A stretch of DNA of 64,000 nucleotides, from NCBI GenBank assembly GCA_007922195.1, contig ML682067.1:9591007-9655006 (forward strand), given 5' to 3'. A program made the position numbers and the translations under genes. This document shows, piece by piece, positions 23,030 to 32,468 of the stretch (its first letter is position 1; each line of letters opens with the position of its first letter). The notes below the pieces were generated by a model. The model saw only the letters and a program-made list of their open reading frames with translations. It was not told the origin of the DNA and made no database searches. The DNA comes from Podocnemis expansa. Taxonomy: Eukaryota > Chordata > Testudines > Podocnemididae.

Positions 23030-23592
23030 ATTACCTTTTGTAATGGGAAAAGAACCCATAGTCTCGATTCAATCCTGCTTCCATAGAATTTAATTTGCAT
23101 ATTAATTCGAGTTCAGCTGTTTCTCTTTGAAGTCTTGATGTCCCAGTCCCATTTCTGATGACGGTCATTAACAAATCATTTATTGAGTGATTAGAAAGAT
23201 GGAAGTGCTCAGCAACTGGTTTCTTTGTTTTGTGATTTCTGATATCAGCTCTATGTTCATTTATTCTTTTGTGCAGCGATTGTCCTGTTTGTCCAACGTA
23301 TATGGTGTTGGGGCATTTCTGGCATCTGATGGCATAGATCAGTAGATGAGCAGGTAAATGAACCTTTCATGGAGTAGCAGGCTTGATTAGGACCTATGAT
23401 GGTATCTATTGTGCAGATATGTGGGCAGACTTGGCAGTGTGGTATGTTGCAGGGGTGTGTGCCTGCTTTAATGTTTCTGTTGTTAGATCTGTACTTGCTG
23501 GTGAGTATCTGTTTAAGATTGGGTGGCTGTCGGTAGGCAAGGAGAGGTCTGTCTCCCAATGCTTGAGAGAGTGAGGGATCATCTTTTAGCAT
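23030..23592 (-). pseudogene. PLE linker and GIY-YIG endonuclease, minus copy
   Basis: Frame 23592-23257 has SQALGDRPLLAYRQPPNLKQ, then HPCNIPHCQVCPHICTIDTI, a Cys/His-rich zinc-binding linker typical of EN+ PLEs. The nuclease follows. Its first strand (IYAI.C.KC in the other copy) is frame-disturbed here. The remainder (RINEHRADIRNHK, SINDLLMTV and LNRDYGFFSHYK equivalents) is readable to 23030. GIY-YIG nucleases nick target DNA for target-primed reverse transcription. Confidence 0.85.
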
Positions 23593-23836
23593 AGGCTGGA
23601 GGTCCTTAATGATCTGTTGCAGAGGTGTGACTTGAGGGTTGTATGTGGTGACTAGTGGTGTTCTGTTGTTTTCTTTCTTGGGTCTCTCCTGTAGTAAATG
23701 ACTTCGGGGAACCCGTCTAGATCTGTCATTTGTTTTCTTACTTCCCCAGGTGGGTACTGTAGTTTCAAGAATGCTTGATAGAGATCCTCAAGATGTCTGT
23801 CTCTGTCTGAAGGATCAGAGCAGATGCGGTTATATC

Positions 23837-24107
23837 CTAGGGCTTGGCTGTAGACAATGGATCATGTGGTGTGTTTAGGATGGAAGCTTGAGGGATGTAA
23901 GTAACTATACCGGTCAGTAGGTTTTTGGTATAAGGTGGTGTTGATGTGTCTATCCGTGATTTGTACTGTAGTGTCGAGAAAGTGGATCTCCTGTGTGGAG
24001 TGTTCCAGGCTCGATTTGATTGTGGAGTGGAAATTGTTGAAATCTCTGTGAAAATCTTCAAGAGCATCCGTGCCATGGGTCCAGATGATGAAGATGTATG
24101 TCATCAA
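23837..24107 (-). pseudogene. PLE post-RT thumb/linker fragment
   Basis: Two overlapping minus frames. The first, from 24107, reads IFIIWTHGTDALEDFHRDFN, then SSLEHSTQEIHFLDTTVQI and TLYQKPTDRYSYLHPSSFHP. This is the conserved region just after the catalytic YIDD in PLEs (F.WTHG...L..F......I.FT...S...I.FLDT.V..........Y.KPTD...YL...S.HP). One frameshift separates it from the RT block and another from the C-terminal domain. Confidence 0.88.
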
Positions 24108-24773
24108 TGTAGCATAGGTAAAGAAGAGATGTTTTGGGATGAGACTTGAGGAAATGTTGTTCTAAGTCGCCCATAAAGATGTTGGCATATTGTGGGACCA
24201 TGTGGGTGCCCATAGTAGTGCCACTGACTTGGAGGTATAAATTATTCTCAAATCTGAAGTGGTTGTGGGTGAGCACAAAGTCACAAAGTTCAGTCACAAG
24301 ATCTGCTGTGGCATCATCTGGGATGGTTCTTCTAATAGCTTGTAATCCATCCTTGTGTGGGATGTTGGTGTAAAGAGCTTCTACATCCATAGTGGCCAGA
24401 ATGGTGTTTTCTGGAAGCTCACCAATGGACTGTATTTTCCTCAGGAAGTCCATGGTATCTCGAAGATAGCTAGGGAGTTTGATAACATAGGATCTGAGGA
24501 GGGAGTCCCCATAGCCAGATAGGATGGTGGTAAGAGTGCCAATGCCTAAGATGATGGGGCATCCAGGGCTTCCTTTTTTATGGACTTTAGGTAGATAGAA
24601 CATCCCTGGCCATGGTTCTGGTGGTGTTTCTGTCTTTATATGTTCCTGTGCTGTCTTAGGGAATTTCTTGAGTAGGTGTCATAATTCCTTTTGGTATTCC
24701 TTAGTGGGGTCAGAGGAAAGTGGTCTGTAGAATGTTGTGTTGGAGAGTTGTTTATAAGCCTTCCAATCATACA
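24058..24773 (-). pseudogene. PLE reverse-transcriptase fragment
   Basis: Minus-strand frame 24603-24058, about 180 residues. It opens MFYLPKVHKKGSPGCPIIL, the RT finger motif of Penelope elements. LATMDVEALYTNIPH is motif A, with the catalytic Asp in MDVEALYTNIP. SGTTMGTHMVPQYANIFMG is motif B. YIDDI is motif C and supplies the catalytic Asp pair. Upstream coding (FYRPLSSDPTKEYQKEL) continues to 24773 but with a stop. These signatures, rather than a YADD with LTRs, place it in the Penelope clade related to telomerase RT. The stop after WHGC and later frameshifts make it inactive. Confidence 0.93.
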
Positions 24774-25226
24774 CCAGCAACTACAGATCTAACAACAGAA
24801 ACATTAAAGCAGGCACACACCTCTGCAACAAATATCTGCACAATAGATACTATCATAGGTCCTAATCAAGCCTGTTACTCCATGAAAGGCTCATTTACCA
24901 GCTCATCTACTAATGTGATCTATGCCATCACATGCCAGAAATGCCCCAACAACTTATACATTGGACAAATAGGACGATCGCTGCACAAAAGAATAAATGA
25001 ACATAGAGCTGATATCAGAAATCACAAAACAAAGAAACCAGTTGCTGAGCACTTCCATCTTTCTAATCACTCGATAAATGATTTGTTAATGACCGTCATC
25101 AGAAATGGGACTGGGACATCAAGACTTCAAAGAGAAACAGCTGAACTCGAATTAATATGCAAATTAAATTCTATGGAAGCAGGATTGAATCGAGACTATG
25201 GGTTCTTTTCCCATTACAAAAGGTAA
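24774..25226 (+). pseudogene. PLE GIY-YIG endonuclease, plus copy (best preserved)
   Basis: Open frame for about 150 PLE residues. It contains IIGPNQACYSMKGSFTSSST, then NVIYAITCQKCPNNLYIGQI (the GIY and YIG strands, IYAI...LYIGQ). These are followed by the Arg/His helix HKRINEHRADIRNHK, VAEHFHLSNHSINDLLM and ETAELELICKLN (catalytic Glu region), ending GFFSHYKR. All expected nuclease motifs appear present in this copy, but it lacks RT, start context and promoter. The first ~18 residues of the open frame precede the PLE homology and are not part of the protein. Confidence 0.9.
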
Positions 25227-25448
25227 TTTGACTACAGGCTTCCCAGAGTTTGAACCTAACAACTGCTCTGATTTGCTGTTACTGTATGACCTGATCCTAT
25301 GTTTTACACCCCCTTGCATTTATTTTCATTCCATTCTGTAAGTTCACTCATCTTCGAAGCATCTGACGAAGTGGGATTTTCTCCGACGAAAGCTCATGCA
25401 AAAAATAAATCTGTTAGTCTTTAGGTGCCACACGACTCCTTGTTTTTT

Positions 25449-25464
25449 CCCTATACTTTTCCCT
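25449..25464. repeat. right target-site duplication of PLE
   Basis: CCCTATACTTTTCCCT, an exact 16-bp match to 22742-22757, extendable by GC with a one-base gap. Confidence 0.9.
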
Positions 25465-25653
25465 GCCTTCCCCTATTTTGAAATAGTCTAGTGAAGAGTC
25501 TCTGTTTCTTAATAATAATTTCTTCACTAGACTCCTATTTTGAAATAATAAATTCAAAATACTGCTATTTTGAAATAATTATTTCAAAATAAATTTGAAA
25601 TAGTTATTTCAAAATAATTATTTTGCAATATCTTTGGCAATGTAGACATAGCC

Positions 25654-25777
25654 CATAAGGGGAAGCATCACAGGCCAGCTGTAGGGGTGAAGATGGGTTA
25701 AAATGTGTTAAAACCCTTGAATTTAGCAACATACAGTTAGTTTCTTCAAATGCAGCATCACAGGCTTCAGGATACTT
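25654..25777 (-). pseudogene. Gypsy RNase H N-terminal part
   Basis: Reading the minus strand past the RT end gives VAKFKGFNTF and a CDASP..G-type block, the first RNase H strands where the catalytic Asp lies. The block is cut by the MITE insertion at 25653/25654 and resumes at 22499. Stops are present. Confidence 0.7.
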
Positions 25778-26510
25778 CTAGTCCTCATTCCGGCCAAGGA
25801 GCTCATGTAGGAGTTTTAGTAGCGTTTCTACCTGTGGTATAAGCTTGCCACAATAGTTCATTAACTCTAGAAACAAATAAAGTTGGCTTCTGTTCTGAGG
25901 AGGTGGAGCATTCACAGCAGCCTTGACTTTTGCTGGAGACTTATGAAGGCCGGCAGCATCAATAATATGCCCCAAATAGTTGACAGTAGCTGGAAGAATT
26001 CACATTTTTCTCAGCACTCATAGGCCATATCTTCCAGTCTTTGTAGGGTAATCTCTAAGTTCATACAGTACTCCTCCTCATTCTTGCCAGTGATCAGGAT
26101 GTCATCCAGATAGCACTGTACTCCTCGTGCTCAAGATCTGATCCACAGGCCTCTGGAACAAAGCTGGAGTGAGTGTTATTCCTAAAGGCAAGTGACAGTA
26201 TCGATACAGTCCCTTATACATTATAATAGTCAACAGCTCTTGAGATTTCTCATCAACATGCATAGGTAAGTGTGCTTGACTCAGATCAATCTTACAGCAC
26301 TTTTGCTCCCCAGCGAAAATGTCATTGATGTGGGGAAGAGGGTACAGCTCTGCATATAACATTGGGTTAACAGTGACCTTAAAATCTCCAGAATTCCAAA
26401 TGGAGCCATCTTTCTTTACTACGGGGATGACTGGTGTCACCCATTGACTGTGAGTAATGGGCACCAAGGCTCCATCTTTGACTAGGTGCTCCAAGTCTTC
26501 TTCAGCTTTG
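25760..26510 (-). pseudogene. Gypsy reverse transcriptase, main block
   Basis: Frame 26494-26102 reads HSQWVTPVIPVVKKDGSIW, then SGDFKVTVNPML (motif 2) and KCCKIDLSQAHLPMHVDEKS (motif A; Asp of KIDLSQA). It continues with LLTIIMYKGLYRYCHLPLGI and TPALFQRPVDQIL. Across a frameshift the minus strand at 26116-26090 encodes YLDDILITG, with the catalytic YLDD intact. Frame 25975-25778 holds MGHIIDAAGLHKSPAKVKAA, then LFLELMNYCGKLIP, the thumb. This is the diagnostic Ty3/Gypsy RT; at least one frameshift and one stop (near 26020) inactivate it. Confidence 0.95.
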
Positions 26511-26514
26511 GGTC

Positions 26515-27208
26515 CAGGGCTGGTCTGTCCATTGATGTCACCTAGGGTGCCAGCTGGTAGAGGGCACCAAGGGCAGCATCATTCTGGGGGGGTGAGAGGG
26601 GCAATCGCCCCTGGCCCTGCAGTTCCATGGGCTCCACACTGTTCTGCCATGAGCAGGGCAGCACGGGCCCACGCCACTGCCCCCCACAGTGGCGCTGCCC
26701 CCTGCCCCCCCACTACCTTTTGCATGGAGCCAAAGGCAACAGGCGGGCTGGCAGCATGGAACCCTCCCTCTGTCAGGGCCAACCTGCCCCACCCCAGGGA
26801 GGGGGACAGCAGGCCCAGGGGCAGAGCAAGCCAGTCCAGAGGCTGGGCTCCACTCTCCCACCTCTCCCCTGGGCCAGCTGTTCTGCTCTAGGGGCAGGGA
26901 GGGCTGACCCAGAGGCAGGGCGGAGAACAGAGCCTATCCCCCAGACTGGCTCACTCCATGCCCTGGGCAGAGTGGCCATCTCAGGGGAGGGGCAGGAGTG
27001 TGGAGGATGGCCCATAGTGGCACCACTCTCTGCCCCAGGCTGGACCCCTCCCTGTGGCACCACTCCCTGGCCAGGGCTGAATCCCCAGCTGGACCCCTGC
27101 CTGTGGCTGGATCCTGGTGCCTGCAGCCAGATCCTAGTGCCCATGGCTGGCAGGGGGGGGGGGCAGGATCTCCTGGCTTGGGAGCCAGGAAACCTTGCGC
27201 CGACCCTG
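26515..27208. mobile_element. hAT-like GC-rich insertion in Gypsy RT
   Basis: A 694-bp GC-rich block between the two halves of Gypsy RT, starting CAGGGCTGGTCTG and ending GCCGACCCTG. It is flanked by TTTGGGTC (26507-26514) and TCTGGGTC (27209-27216), an 8-bp duplication with one change. The duplicated bases correspond to the IRP coding of the target. It has no transposase. The long frames on both strands (up to 217 residues) run through GC-rich repeats and are composition artefacts. Confidence 0.88.
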
Positions 27209-27406
27209 TCTGGGTCTGATGGCAAATGGCACTGTTCTGGCCCTCAGACATTTTGGTTGGCAGTCAGGCATAATGTTTAGCTTCACAGAGATTCTCTTCA
27301 TGCTGCCCAGGTCCTCCCTGAAAACAGCAGCATGTTTCTCTAAAATAGCTGCCAGACCTGTTTCTTCTTTTGTGCATTTCTGCTCAATTAAGCTGGACCT
27401 TCCCAA
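27209..27406 (-). pseudogene. Gypsy RT N-terminal region
   Basis: Frame from 27406. It contains TGLAAILEKHAAVFREDLGS, then VKLNIMPDCQPKCLRARTVP and FAIRP. This is the pre-RT segment (L..Y..VF...LG......L.....P.....R.VP.A) that joins protease to RT in Gypsy pol. Coding identity ends at FAIRP exactly where the hAT-like insert begins. Confidence 0.88.
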
Positions 27407-27704
27407 GCCAGGACCTTCCCATTAGAGCTGGGTAATTGCCCTTCACCACAAATAGTGGCAACCTGGCAGTTTGTCCATTGAGCACCAGTTTAACATCAAT
27501 AGTACGTAACCTGGGGATGGCCTCTCCAGTGTACTTCTTCAGAACAATTATTGTTGACATAAGTGAAAGATGCTTTAATTCCTTGTTATACACAGTGTCT
27601 GAAATTAGTGAAATGGCCAAGCCAGTGTCCAGTTCCATGTGTAGAGGTTTACATTCCAACAGTAGGGTAACCCAATATTCATGTGAGCCAGCTTTGATGG
27701 ACAA
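27384..27704 (-). pseudogene. Gypsy aspartic protease
   Basis: About 106 residues. It contains VTLLLECKPLHMELDTGLAI then SLISDTVYNKELKHL, the catalytic DTG as ELDTGLAISLIS (family ELDTGASVSLIS). YTGEAIPRL, LPLFVVKGNYPALMGRSWL and GKVQL (ALLGRDWL-type closing block) follow. Retroviral-type protease acts as a homodimer to cut Gag-Pol. The frame is intact across the domain, but it overlaps RT in another frame and has no working upstream frame. Confidence 0.92.
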
Positions 27705-27739
27705 GATGTGGAGTGATACTTTATCCTCTTACTGGATGT

Positions 27740-28331
27740 CACCTTGATCACCCTGAATCCGCTCCACTACATGAAGATTTTCCTTTTTGGTCCACCTGAC
27801 CACAGGTTCATTCACCTTTGGTCTGTCTTTTCTGCTTGGCTCATCTTTTTTTGTCTGCAGGCATGCTCAATATGTCCTTTCTTGCCACATTGTCAACATA
27901 TTAGCTCTCTACACCAGCACTCCAATGCATGGTGACGTGGCTTTCCTCACCGATAGCATTCCCACCTCCCCACTGCCTTGTTTGGTAGATTCTGAGGATA
28001 CTTTACGTACTCTCGTCCTGATTTGTTGCATGTCTTGTGTGGCTAGTTCCAAAGAGACAGAAATATCAATGGCTTTCTGCAAGGTGAGCTAAGCCTCCGC
28101 CAATAAGCTTTTCTGTTTTGCTTCACTGTGCAGGCCACACACCAGCCTGTCATGCAGAGCCTCATTCAACACCTCATTAATGTTATAGCCTTCAGCCAGC
28201 CTTTTCAGAGCTGCTACAAACTTTACAACTGATTCACTTTCTTCTTGATTCCTTTGGTCAAACCTATATCTCTCTGCAATTACTAGTGGTTTTGGGGGAA
28301 AATGTACTCCTAAGATTTCACACTACTATTT
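27740..28331 (-). pseudogene. Gypsy gag remnant with zinc knuckle
   Basis: The minus strand at 27903-27860 encodes a CX2CX4HX4C zinc knuckle: a Cys, a stop where the first spacer residue should be, then QCGKKGHIEHAC. Upstream blocks ERYRFDQRNQ, EESVVKF-like text, LNEALHDRLVCGL and LTLQKAIDI (28300-28040) fit the capsid of Gypsy gag. At least three stops are present. Similarity fades at about 28331, well short of a full gag, so the N-terminus is missing. Confidence 0.8.
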
Positions 28332-30315
28332 TTAAGCACACTAGCTGAAGCCCCATTTCTGCAGGTTTGTCTACCTGGGCTAGGGGGCTTGCTCCCAGTT
28401 GTAGTGTAGGCATATCCTTTGACTTCAGTTTAAGCCAGAGGCTTGCAGAATCAGATCAAGACTTATTTAACAGCATGTGGTACAAGATTATTTTTTAAAT
28501 ATCTTTGAAGATTTTCAGTCATTTTATTAATTTATTTCTCAGACTCTATTTGCACCCTGCTGCTAGGCAGCCTGCTAAAAGAAATTGAAAAATGCAGGAT
28601 CAAGGATATTACATAGTGGGGGTATTATCAGAATAGTCTGTGTATAGATATCATATAGGACCCTTGTATTTGATTTGCTAGTGCTGACCTAGTGATTTTA
28701 CTTGTGTTCATGAGGTTAACCCCACTACACTGATTCAAATAGAATTGTCACTACAATCACACAGTCTTCTTTTCACTTGCATGTGTAATATTATAAAAGA
28801 ATAAAGGAAATCAATTCCTCAGGGTGGCACAGAATCTATTGGACATGAAGAAACTATGAAAACCAACGTTCTGAAACCATATTTTATCAGTTTGTGATTA
28901 AATGAAGAATTAGATCATGACAAGATTTTCTTAGTAAGATACCGGAACAGTAACAAGAATATTAAATAGATTTTTTAAATTAGGCATTTCCCCAAAATTT
29001 TAGTGTCCTTTCTCTTTAAAAATTCAAACACTTTTTCTAGCCCAAAGGAGCAACATTTTGAATAGCTGTTTTTCATAGCATTTTGTTGCAAGATCACATC
29101 CACCCTCAACAGGAGCATGTTACATAGAATTTATAATGTAATATTGTTTCTCTGAATCATTGTAATGAATCCACATTAGTTTATTATCACTTTCACTCAA
29201 TACCAGCACATTATCCAAATGGGTGTTAGGTAGCTTGCGTATCAGAATGTTGAAATCTTATAAATGTTAGCTGCTGCTCTGATTTAGAACTTGAAGAGAC
29301 AAAATGCTCTTTATAATGAGCATTTGTTTATTAAAAGAGTGATAAAATTGTAGGCAAAGTGTTAAAACAAGATTAGGACAGCTGAAGTGCAGTGAAAAGT
29401 TGTAAATAAAAAGTATCTGGTTTTGCTAGAGTGCCTATTACTATACTGTCTCAGCTGTGGGCAGATTCTAATAGTGAAAATTAACGTCATATCCATTCTA
29501 CTAGAACAGAAAAAAAAGGGGGGCTTGATTTTTGAATTACTGTCTGGAACCAGGGCTCAGGGTGCCCACCAGTAACCCACCATTCAGTTGGACTCACTCA
29601 CTTAATTTAAATCTTGTGGCCTAACCACAAATCTCTGGAGAATATGTTCTACTTTTTTTACTTTATATTGTAAAGGTCAATGCATAGCTTTTGGTTTTTG
29701 TTACCCTCGGCAAAATGAAAAAGCATATGCCCTCACAGTCTATAGCCTTTAACAAAATTTCAGTCACTAAATATTTTTCTTTCTTTTATAATCATCTGAT
29801 TTCTCTGCTTGATGGAGCCAGCCCCTCTCTCATAGTAGTCACGCCTTTTGCTGCTGAATATAATTGCAACCTACAGTTAAGGCCTCTTGCCATTGTAACA
29901 ATTCATACATCAGAAACTACATTTGCAGCTTTCCATAAAATATATATTTGGCTACCTCTTTATATGATTGGAAAATTCTTCCCTGCTTGCATTCAAGTCA
30001 CAATAGATAAAAATCAATATATATTTAAATCAAGACCACTGGATTTTTTTATTTAAATACTTTTTTCTTTTAAAATAATTTCAATGATTTATAATTTGAA
30101 TTTTAATCTGTTAAAGCCCACATTTGCTATTATCTCTTTAAATAAAGGCCCAATTTACATTGTCAAGAAAATTTGGTGTCAGTCAACAGGAGATACACAC
30201 TCTCATCAATGTCCAAACTCTCCTTCAACATGGCATCTTCACTGTGCTGTGCCACATGAGAGGGTGGTTTTACTGACTCAATTTCTGGACTAATTTAGTG
30301 TGTCTTAACGGCCTG
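28332..30315. other. unassigned AT-rich stretch
   Basis: No 5' LTR, primer-binding site or gag N-terminus was found for the Gypsy element, and no other gene or repeat was recognised. The 121-residue frame at 29691-30056 has no known motif. Confidence 0.45.
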
Positions 30316-30380
30316 CTAAGTTGATACAGAAAGATTGATCCGGTGGCAGCAACTTTGCTGCTATCAGAGTAGACATTGTG
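30316..30380. repeat. direct repeat, copy 1
   Basis: A ~65-bp sequence beginning CTAAGTTGATAC and including GGCAGCAACTTTGCTG and TCAGAGTAGACATTG. It recurs 577 bp downstream in the same orientation. Confidence 0.8.
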
Positions 30381-30892
30381 TTCCCTGCTACCAAGTGAGA
30401 TTCAAGTCCAGAATTCCAGTAGCGACAATCACCAAGATGCAAATAGCAAGTAAAATATGTTTTATTAACTAACAGATTATTTAACTAATACCCATACAAA
30501 GTGGTATACTCAGCGTTAAAAACAAAGTAATATAGACAGGCTTACAACCCAATCAGCAGTCAGGGACTCCTTTGCAACGGCAGGCTTCAGCAAGTGAGGG
30601 ATGTCCTCCGAGGCACCCTCCAAGGTCCTACAGCAAAGTCCATTGAAGCCAGGGAATGGGCCAATAATTATAGCCCATGAGGTCCTTTGTTTCATTAGAA
30701 AGGGCTGATCAGGCCCTCCCCTAGTCATGTAGACTGTCTGCTGGGTTGTTGATTACCACTATCTTAAGCCTACAGTTTAACACCTAGATAACTACTTATT
30801 TACTACATGTATTTACAAAGTACCCTTAAGTTGTTTGGGAGCCTCCATTGCCCACTATTGTTATACCCACAATATCTTTCATTTGCCCTACA
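30377..30892 (-). mobile_element. possible solo LTR between the direct repeats
   Basis: The 516-bp interval begins TGTGTTCCCTGC and ends GCCCTACA (TG...CA in both orientations). On the minus strand it contains AATAAA near 30460. That is compatible with an LTR, but no 4-6 bp target duplication is evident and no coding part is attached, so this is tentative. Confidence 0.35.
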
Positions 30893-30958
30893 CTAAGTAG
30901 ATAGGGAAACATTGATCTGATGGCAACAACTTTGCAGCTGTCAGAGTAGACGTGGCCG
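30893..30958. repeat. direct repeat, copy 2
   Basis: CTAAGTAGATAGGG..., with GGCAACAACTTTGCAG and TCAGAGTAGACGTGG; aligns over about 65 bp with copy 1. Confidence 0.8.
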
Positions 30959-32204
30959 AAAATAATATGCTGTGATAATAAGCCCTCTTCAAATTGTAAT
31001 GAGTTAAAAGGTGCTGTTTTATAAATTATACTCAGAATCAGGGAGAAGCATCTAACCGTTAAAATCAACTCAAGCTCTATAAACATGCCAAAACGTCAAG
31101 TATCACGTTAAACATCTTTATATTTTGGTCTTTACAATGGTACAAATGCTGGAATGTATAGTTTTCCAAATGTAAGTGCTTTCAGTGTGTCTTATGCAGA
31201 AAAGCTTGTGCTATAAATTAATTACTTTTTGTTTCAGTTCAGCTAGTAGGTGCAGAGAGAATGTTTTCTTCATCTGGATTAGATCAAAGGTGAGAAAACA
31301 ACTGGGAGTTTAAAATCAAGAAGAGCGTCATTTTCCTTTTCCAGTCCATAAATAAAAATTAGATAGTAAAGGATGAGATCTACTAATTCTAAAAACTTGA
31401 AGGGCATGGAGCCCAATTTCCAGAGATAGTTAGGCTCCTAAAGTTGCAGATACATGCCTTATGGCAGGGGTCATCAAAGTTGGGGTCATGACCCAGTGCT
31501 GGGTCACAGGCCCGTAGGTTCTGGGTCACAGCACTGGTGCTGCAGGGGGAAAAGAGGGAGCTCCCCTGCAGACCAACACTGGTCTCCAGAGAGCCAGAAG
31601 GAGTGGAGATGTCATAACATAGTATGATCTTTCAGTGCAGAGCACTGGGACAAAAGCCAGGGGTGTGAAAAGGTGTCGTTAGGAGTAACAATGAGGTGCT
31701 AATGGTCATTCAGGCAATTGCTATGCCTCCTTCTCTCTGACTCACTGTGTCCCTTTGGAGGCTTCTCTCAAGCCATTGACGGACTGAACGTTGTTCACAG
31801 ATCACAGACGAAAGGCATGCTTTAGCTTCCAGCTTGCATCCCCTGATCACATGAAAAGAACTGAGGCCACTGGCAAGCAAACTTTGAGCTTTTTAGCAAT
31901 AGATCCAATGAAGAAAAGAAAAAAAACCTTTGGATACCCCCTTATATCACAATTTCTGGAAGCTTTTGGTGGTGGTGGGGGGTTGCACTTATTTTTATAA
32001 ATTAGGACTTGCCTCTTTTTTCAGTGGGTTGACTTCCCATGCTTGCAAAAAAAATTATAACTTGTAGATTTTAATTAAAATAGGATGTTTTCTAATGCAG
32101 ACTGCTACTAGAACAGTTTGCTTTTCTCTTTCCTTTTCAATTATCAGTTTTAATGGTCCCGCCCTGATATTCATGGTCTCACAGGGCCCTAAAGGTCTCC
32201 ATTG
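30959..32204. other. mostly unassigned stretch
   Basis: 31466-31545 (CAGGGGTCATCAAAGTTGGG, then GACCCAGTGCTGGGTCAC) resembles one end of the hAT-Charlie-like MITEs at 10175 and 40093, but no second end is visible. The remainder is unrecognised. Confidence 0.4.
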
Positions 32205-32297
32205 TTTTGAAATAAGAGTACGTCATGTGGACTAAAACTTTTTTACTTCAAAATAACCACTGTTATTTCAAAATAAAAAAGATGTGTGGACATACCC
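32205..32297. mobile_element. MITE right-end fragment (TTATTTCAAAATAA-type)
   Basis: Ends GTGTGGACATACC, the terminus of the 3-bp-TSD MITE family, preceded by two TTATTTCAAAATAA-type units. The left end is missing. Confidence 0.6.
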
Positions 32298-32468
32298 CTA
32301 TAGAGCTGTTGCTGATGGTATATCATGATAAGTGGACCTGCAGTCTGAGGGCCTATGTTCCCTATAGAGATTACTATGGATGGGACACTGAGCGAACTTG
32401 GGAGTTAGACTGGAAGAAACGGTGTGTTACTTACCAGTAACCGTCCTTCTTCGAGATGAGCTTCTCAC

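Larger units (their letters stand above)
22761..25448. mobile_element. Penelope-like element, inverted pair of copies
   Basis: A minus-oriented copy (22761-24773) and a plus-oriented partial copy (24774-25448) share a head-to-head junction. Their shared ~700 bp, the C-terminal coding region plus terminal repeat, forms a large inverted repeat. The whole unit is flanked by a 16-19 bp target duplication (CCCTATACTTTTCCCT at 22742-22757 and 25449-25464). The minus copy is 5'-truncated within RT. The plus copy is truncated further and has a ~25-bp internal deletion near 24834 that removes the segment encoding HCQVC. PLEs are known for such inverted tandem arrangements. Confidence 0.95.
22500..25653. 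mobile_element. MITE with CAT TSD (TTATTTCGAAATAA-type) split by PLE
   Basis: Left half 22500-22760 starts GGGTATGTCTCCAATG; right half 25449-25653 ends CAATGTAGACATAGCC. CAT flanks both sides (22497-22499 and 25654-25656). Both halves are arrays of TTATTTCAAAATAA palindromes. Without the PLE and one copy of its target duplication, the MITE is about 450 bp. It sits inside the Gypsy RNase H domain at the CDASP..G motif, so the order is Gypsy first, then MITE, then PLE. Confidence 0.9.
19459..28331 (-). mobile_element. Ty3/Gypsy LTR retrotransposon, decayed and multiply interrupted
   Basis: Minus-strand order gag (28331-27740), protease (27704-27384), RT (27406-27209, resuming 26510-25760), RNase H (25777-25654, then 22499-22011), integrase (20745-20015), C-terminal tail, polypurine tract and 3' LTR (19459-19647). 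RT-RH-IN order defines Ty3/Gypsy rather than Copia. Insertions split it at 26515-27208 (hAT-like), 22500-25653 (MITE carrying PLEs) and 20746-22010 (MITE plus hAT-like debris). Another interruption lies at about 20291-20495. No 5' LTR is visible right of 28331, so the 5' end is lost or unrecognisable. Stops and frameshifts occur in every domain. Confidence 0.92.

Noticed and set aside
24058..24773. RT domain as telomerase or a host reverse transcriptase
   Set aside because: Penelope RT is related to TERT, but the adjacent GIY-YIG domain, terminal repeats and TSD identify a PLE.
26457..27280. Open frames up to 217 residues on both strands
   Set aside because: They overlap in several frames within the GC-rich hAT-like insert, have repetitive P/G/A/W-rich text and no domain. 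The 8-bp duplication shows it is an insertion in Gypsy RT.
28332..28800. 5' LTR of the Gypsy element
   Set aside because: No sequence resembling the 3' LTR (19459-19647) was found here.
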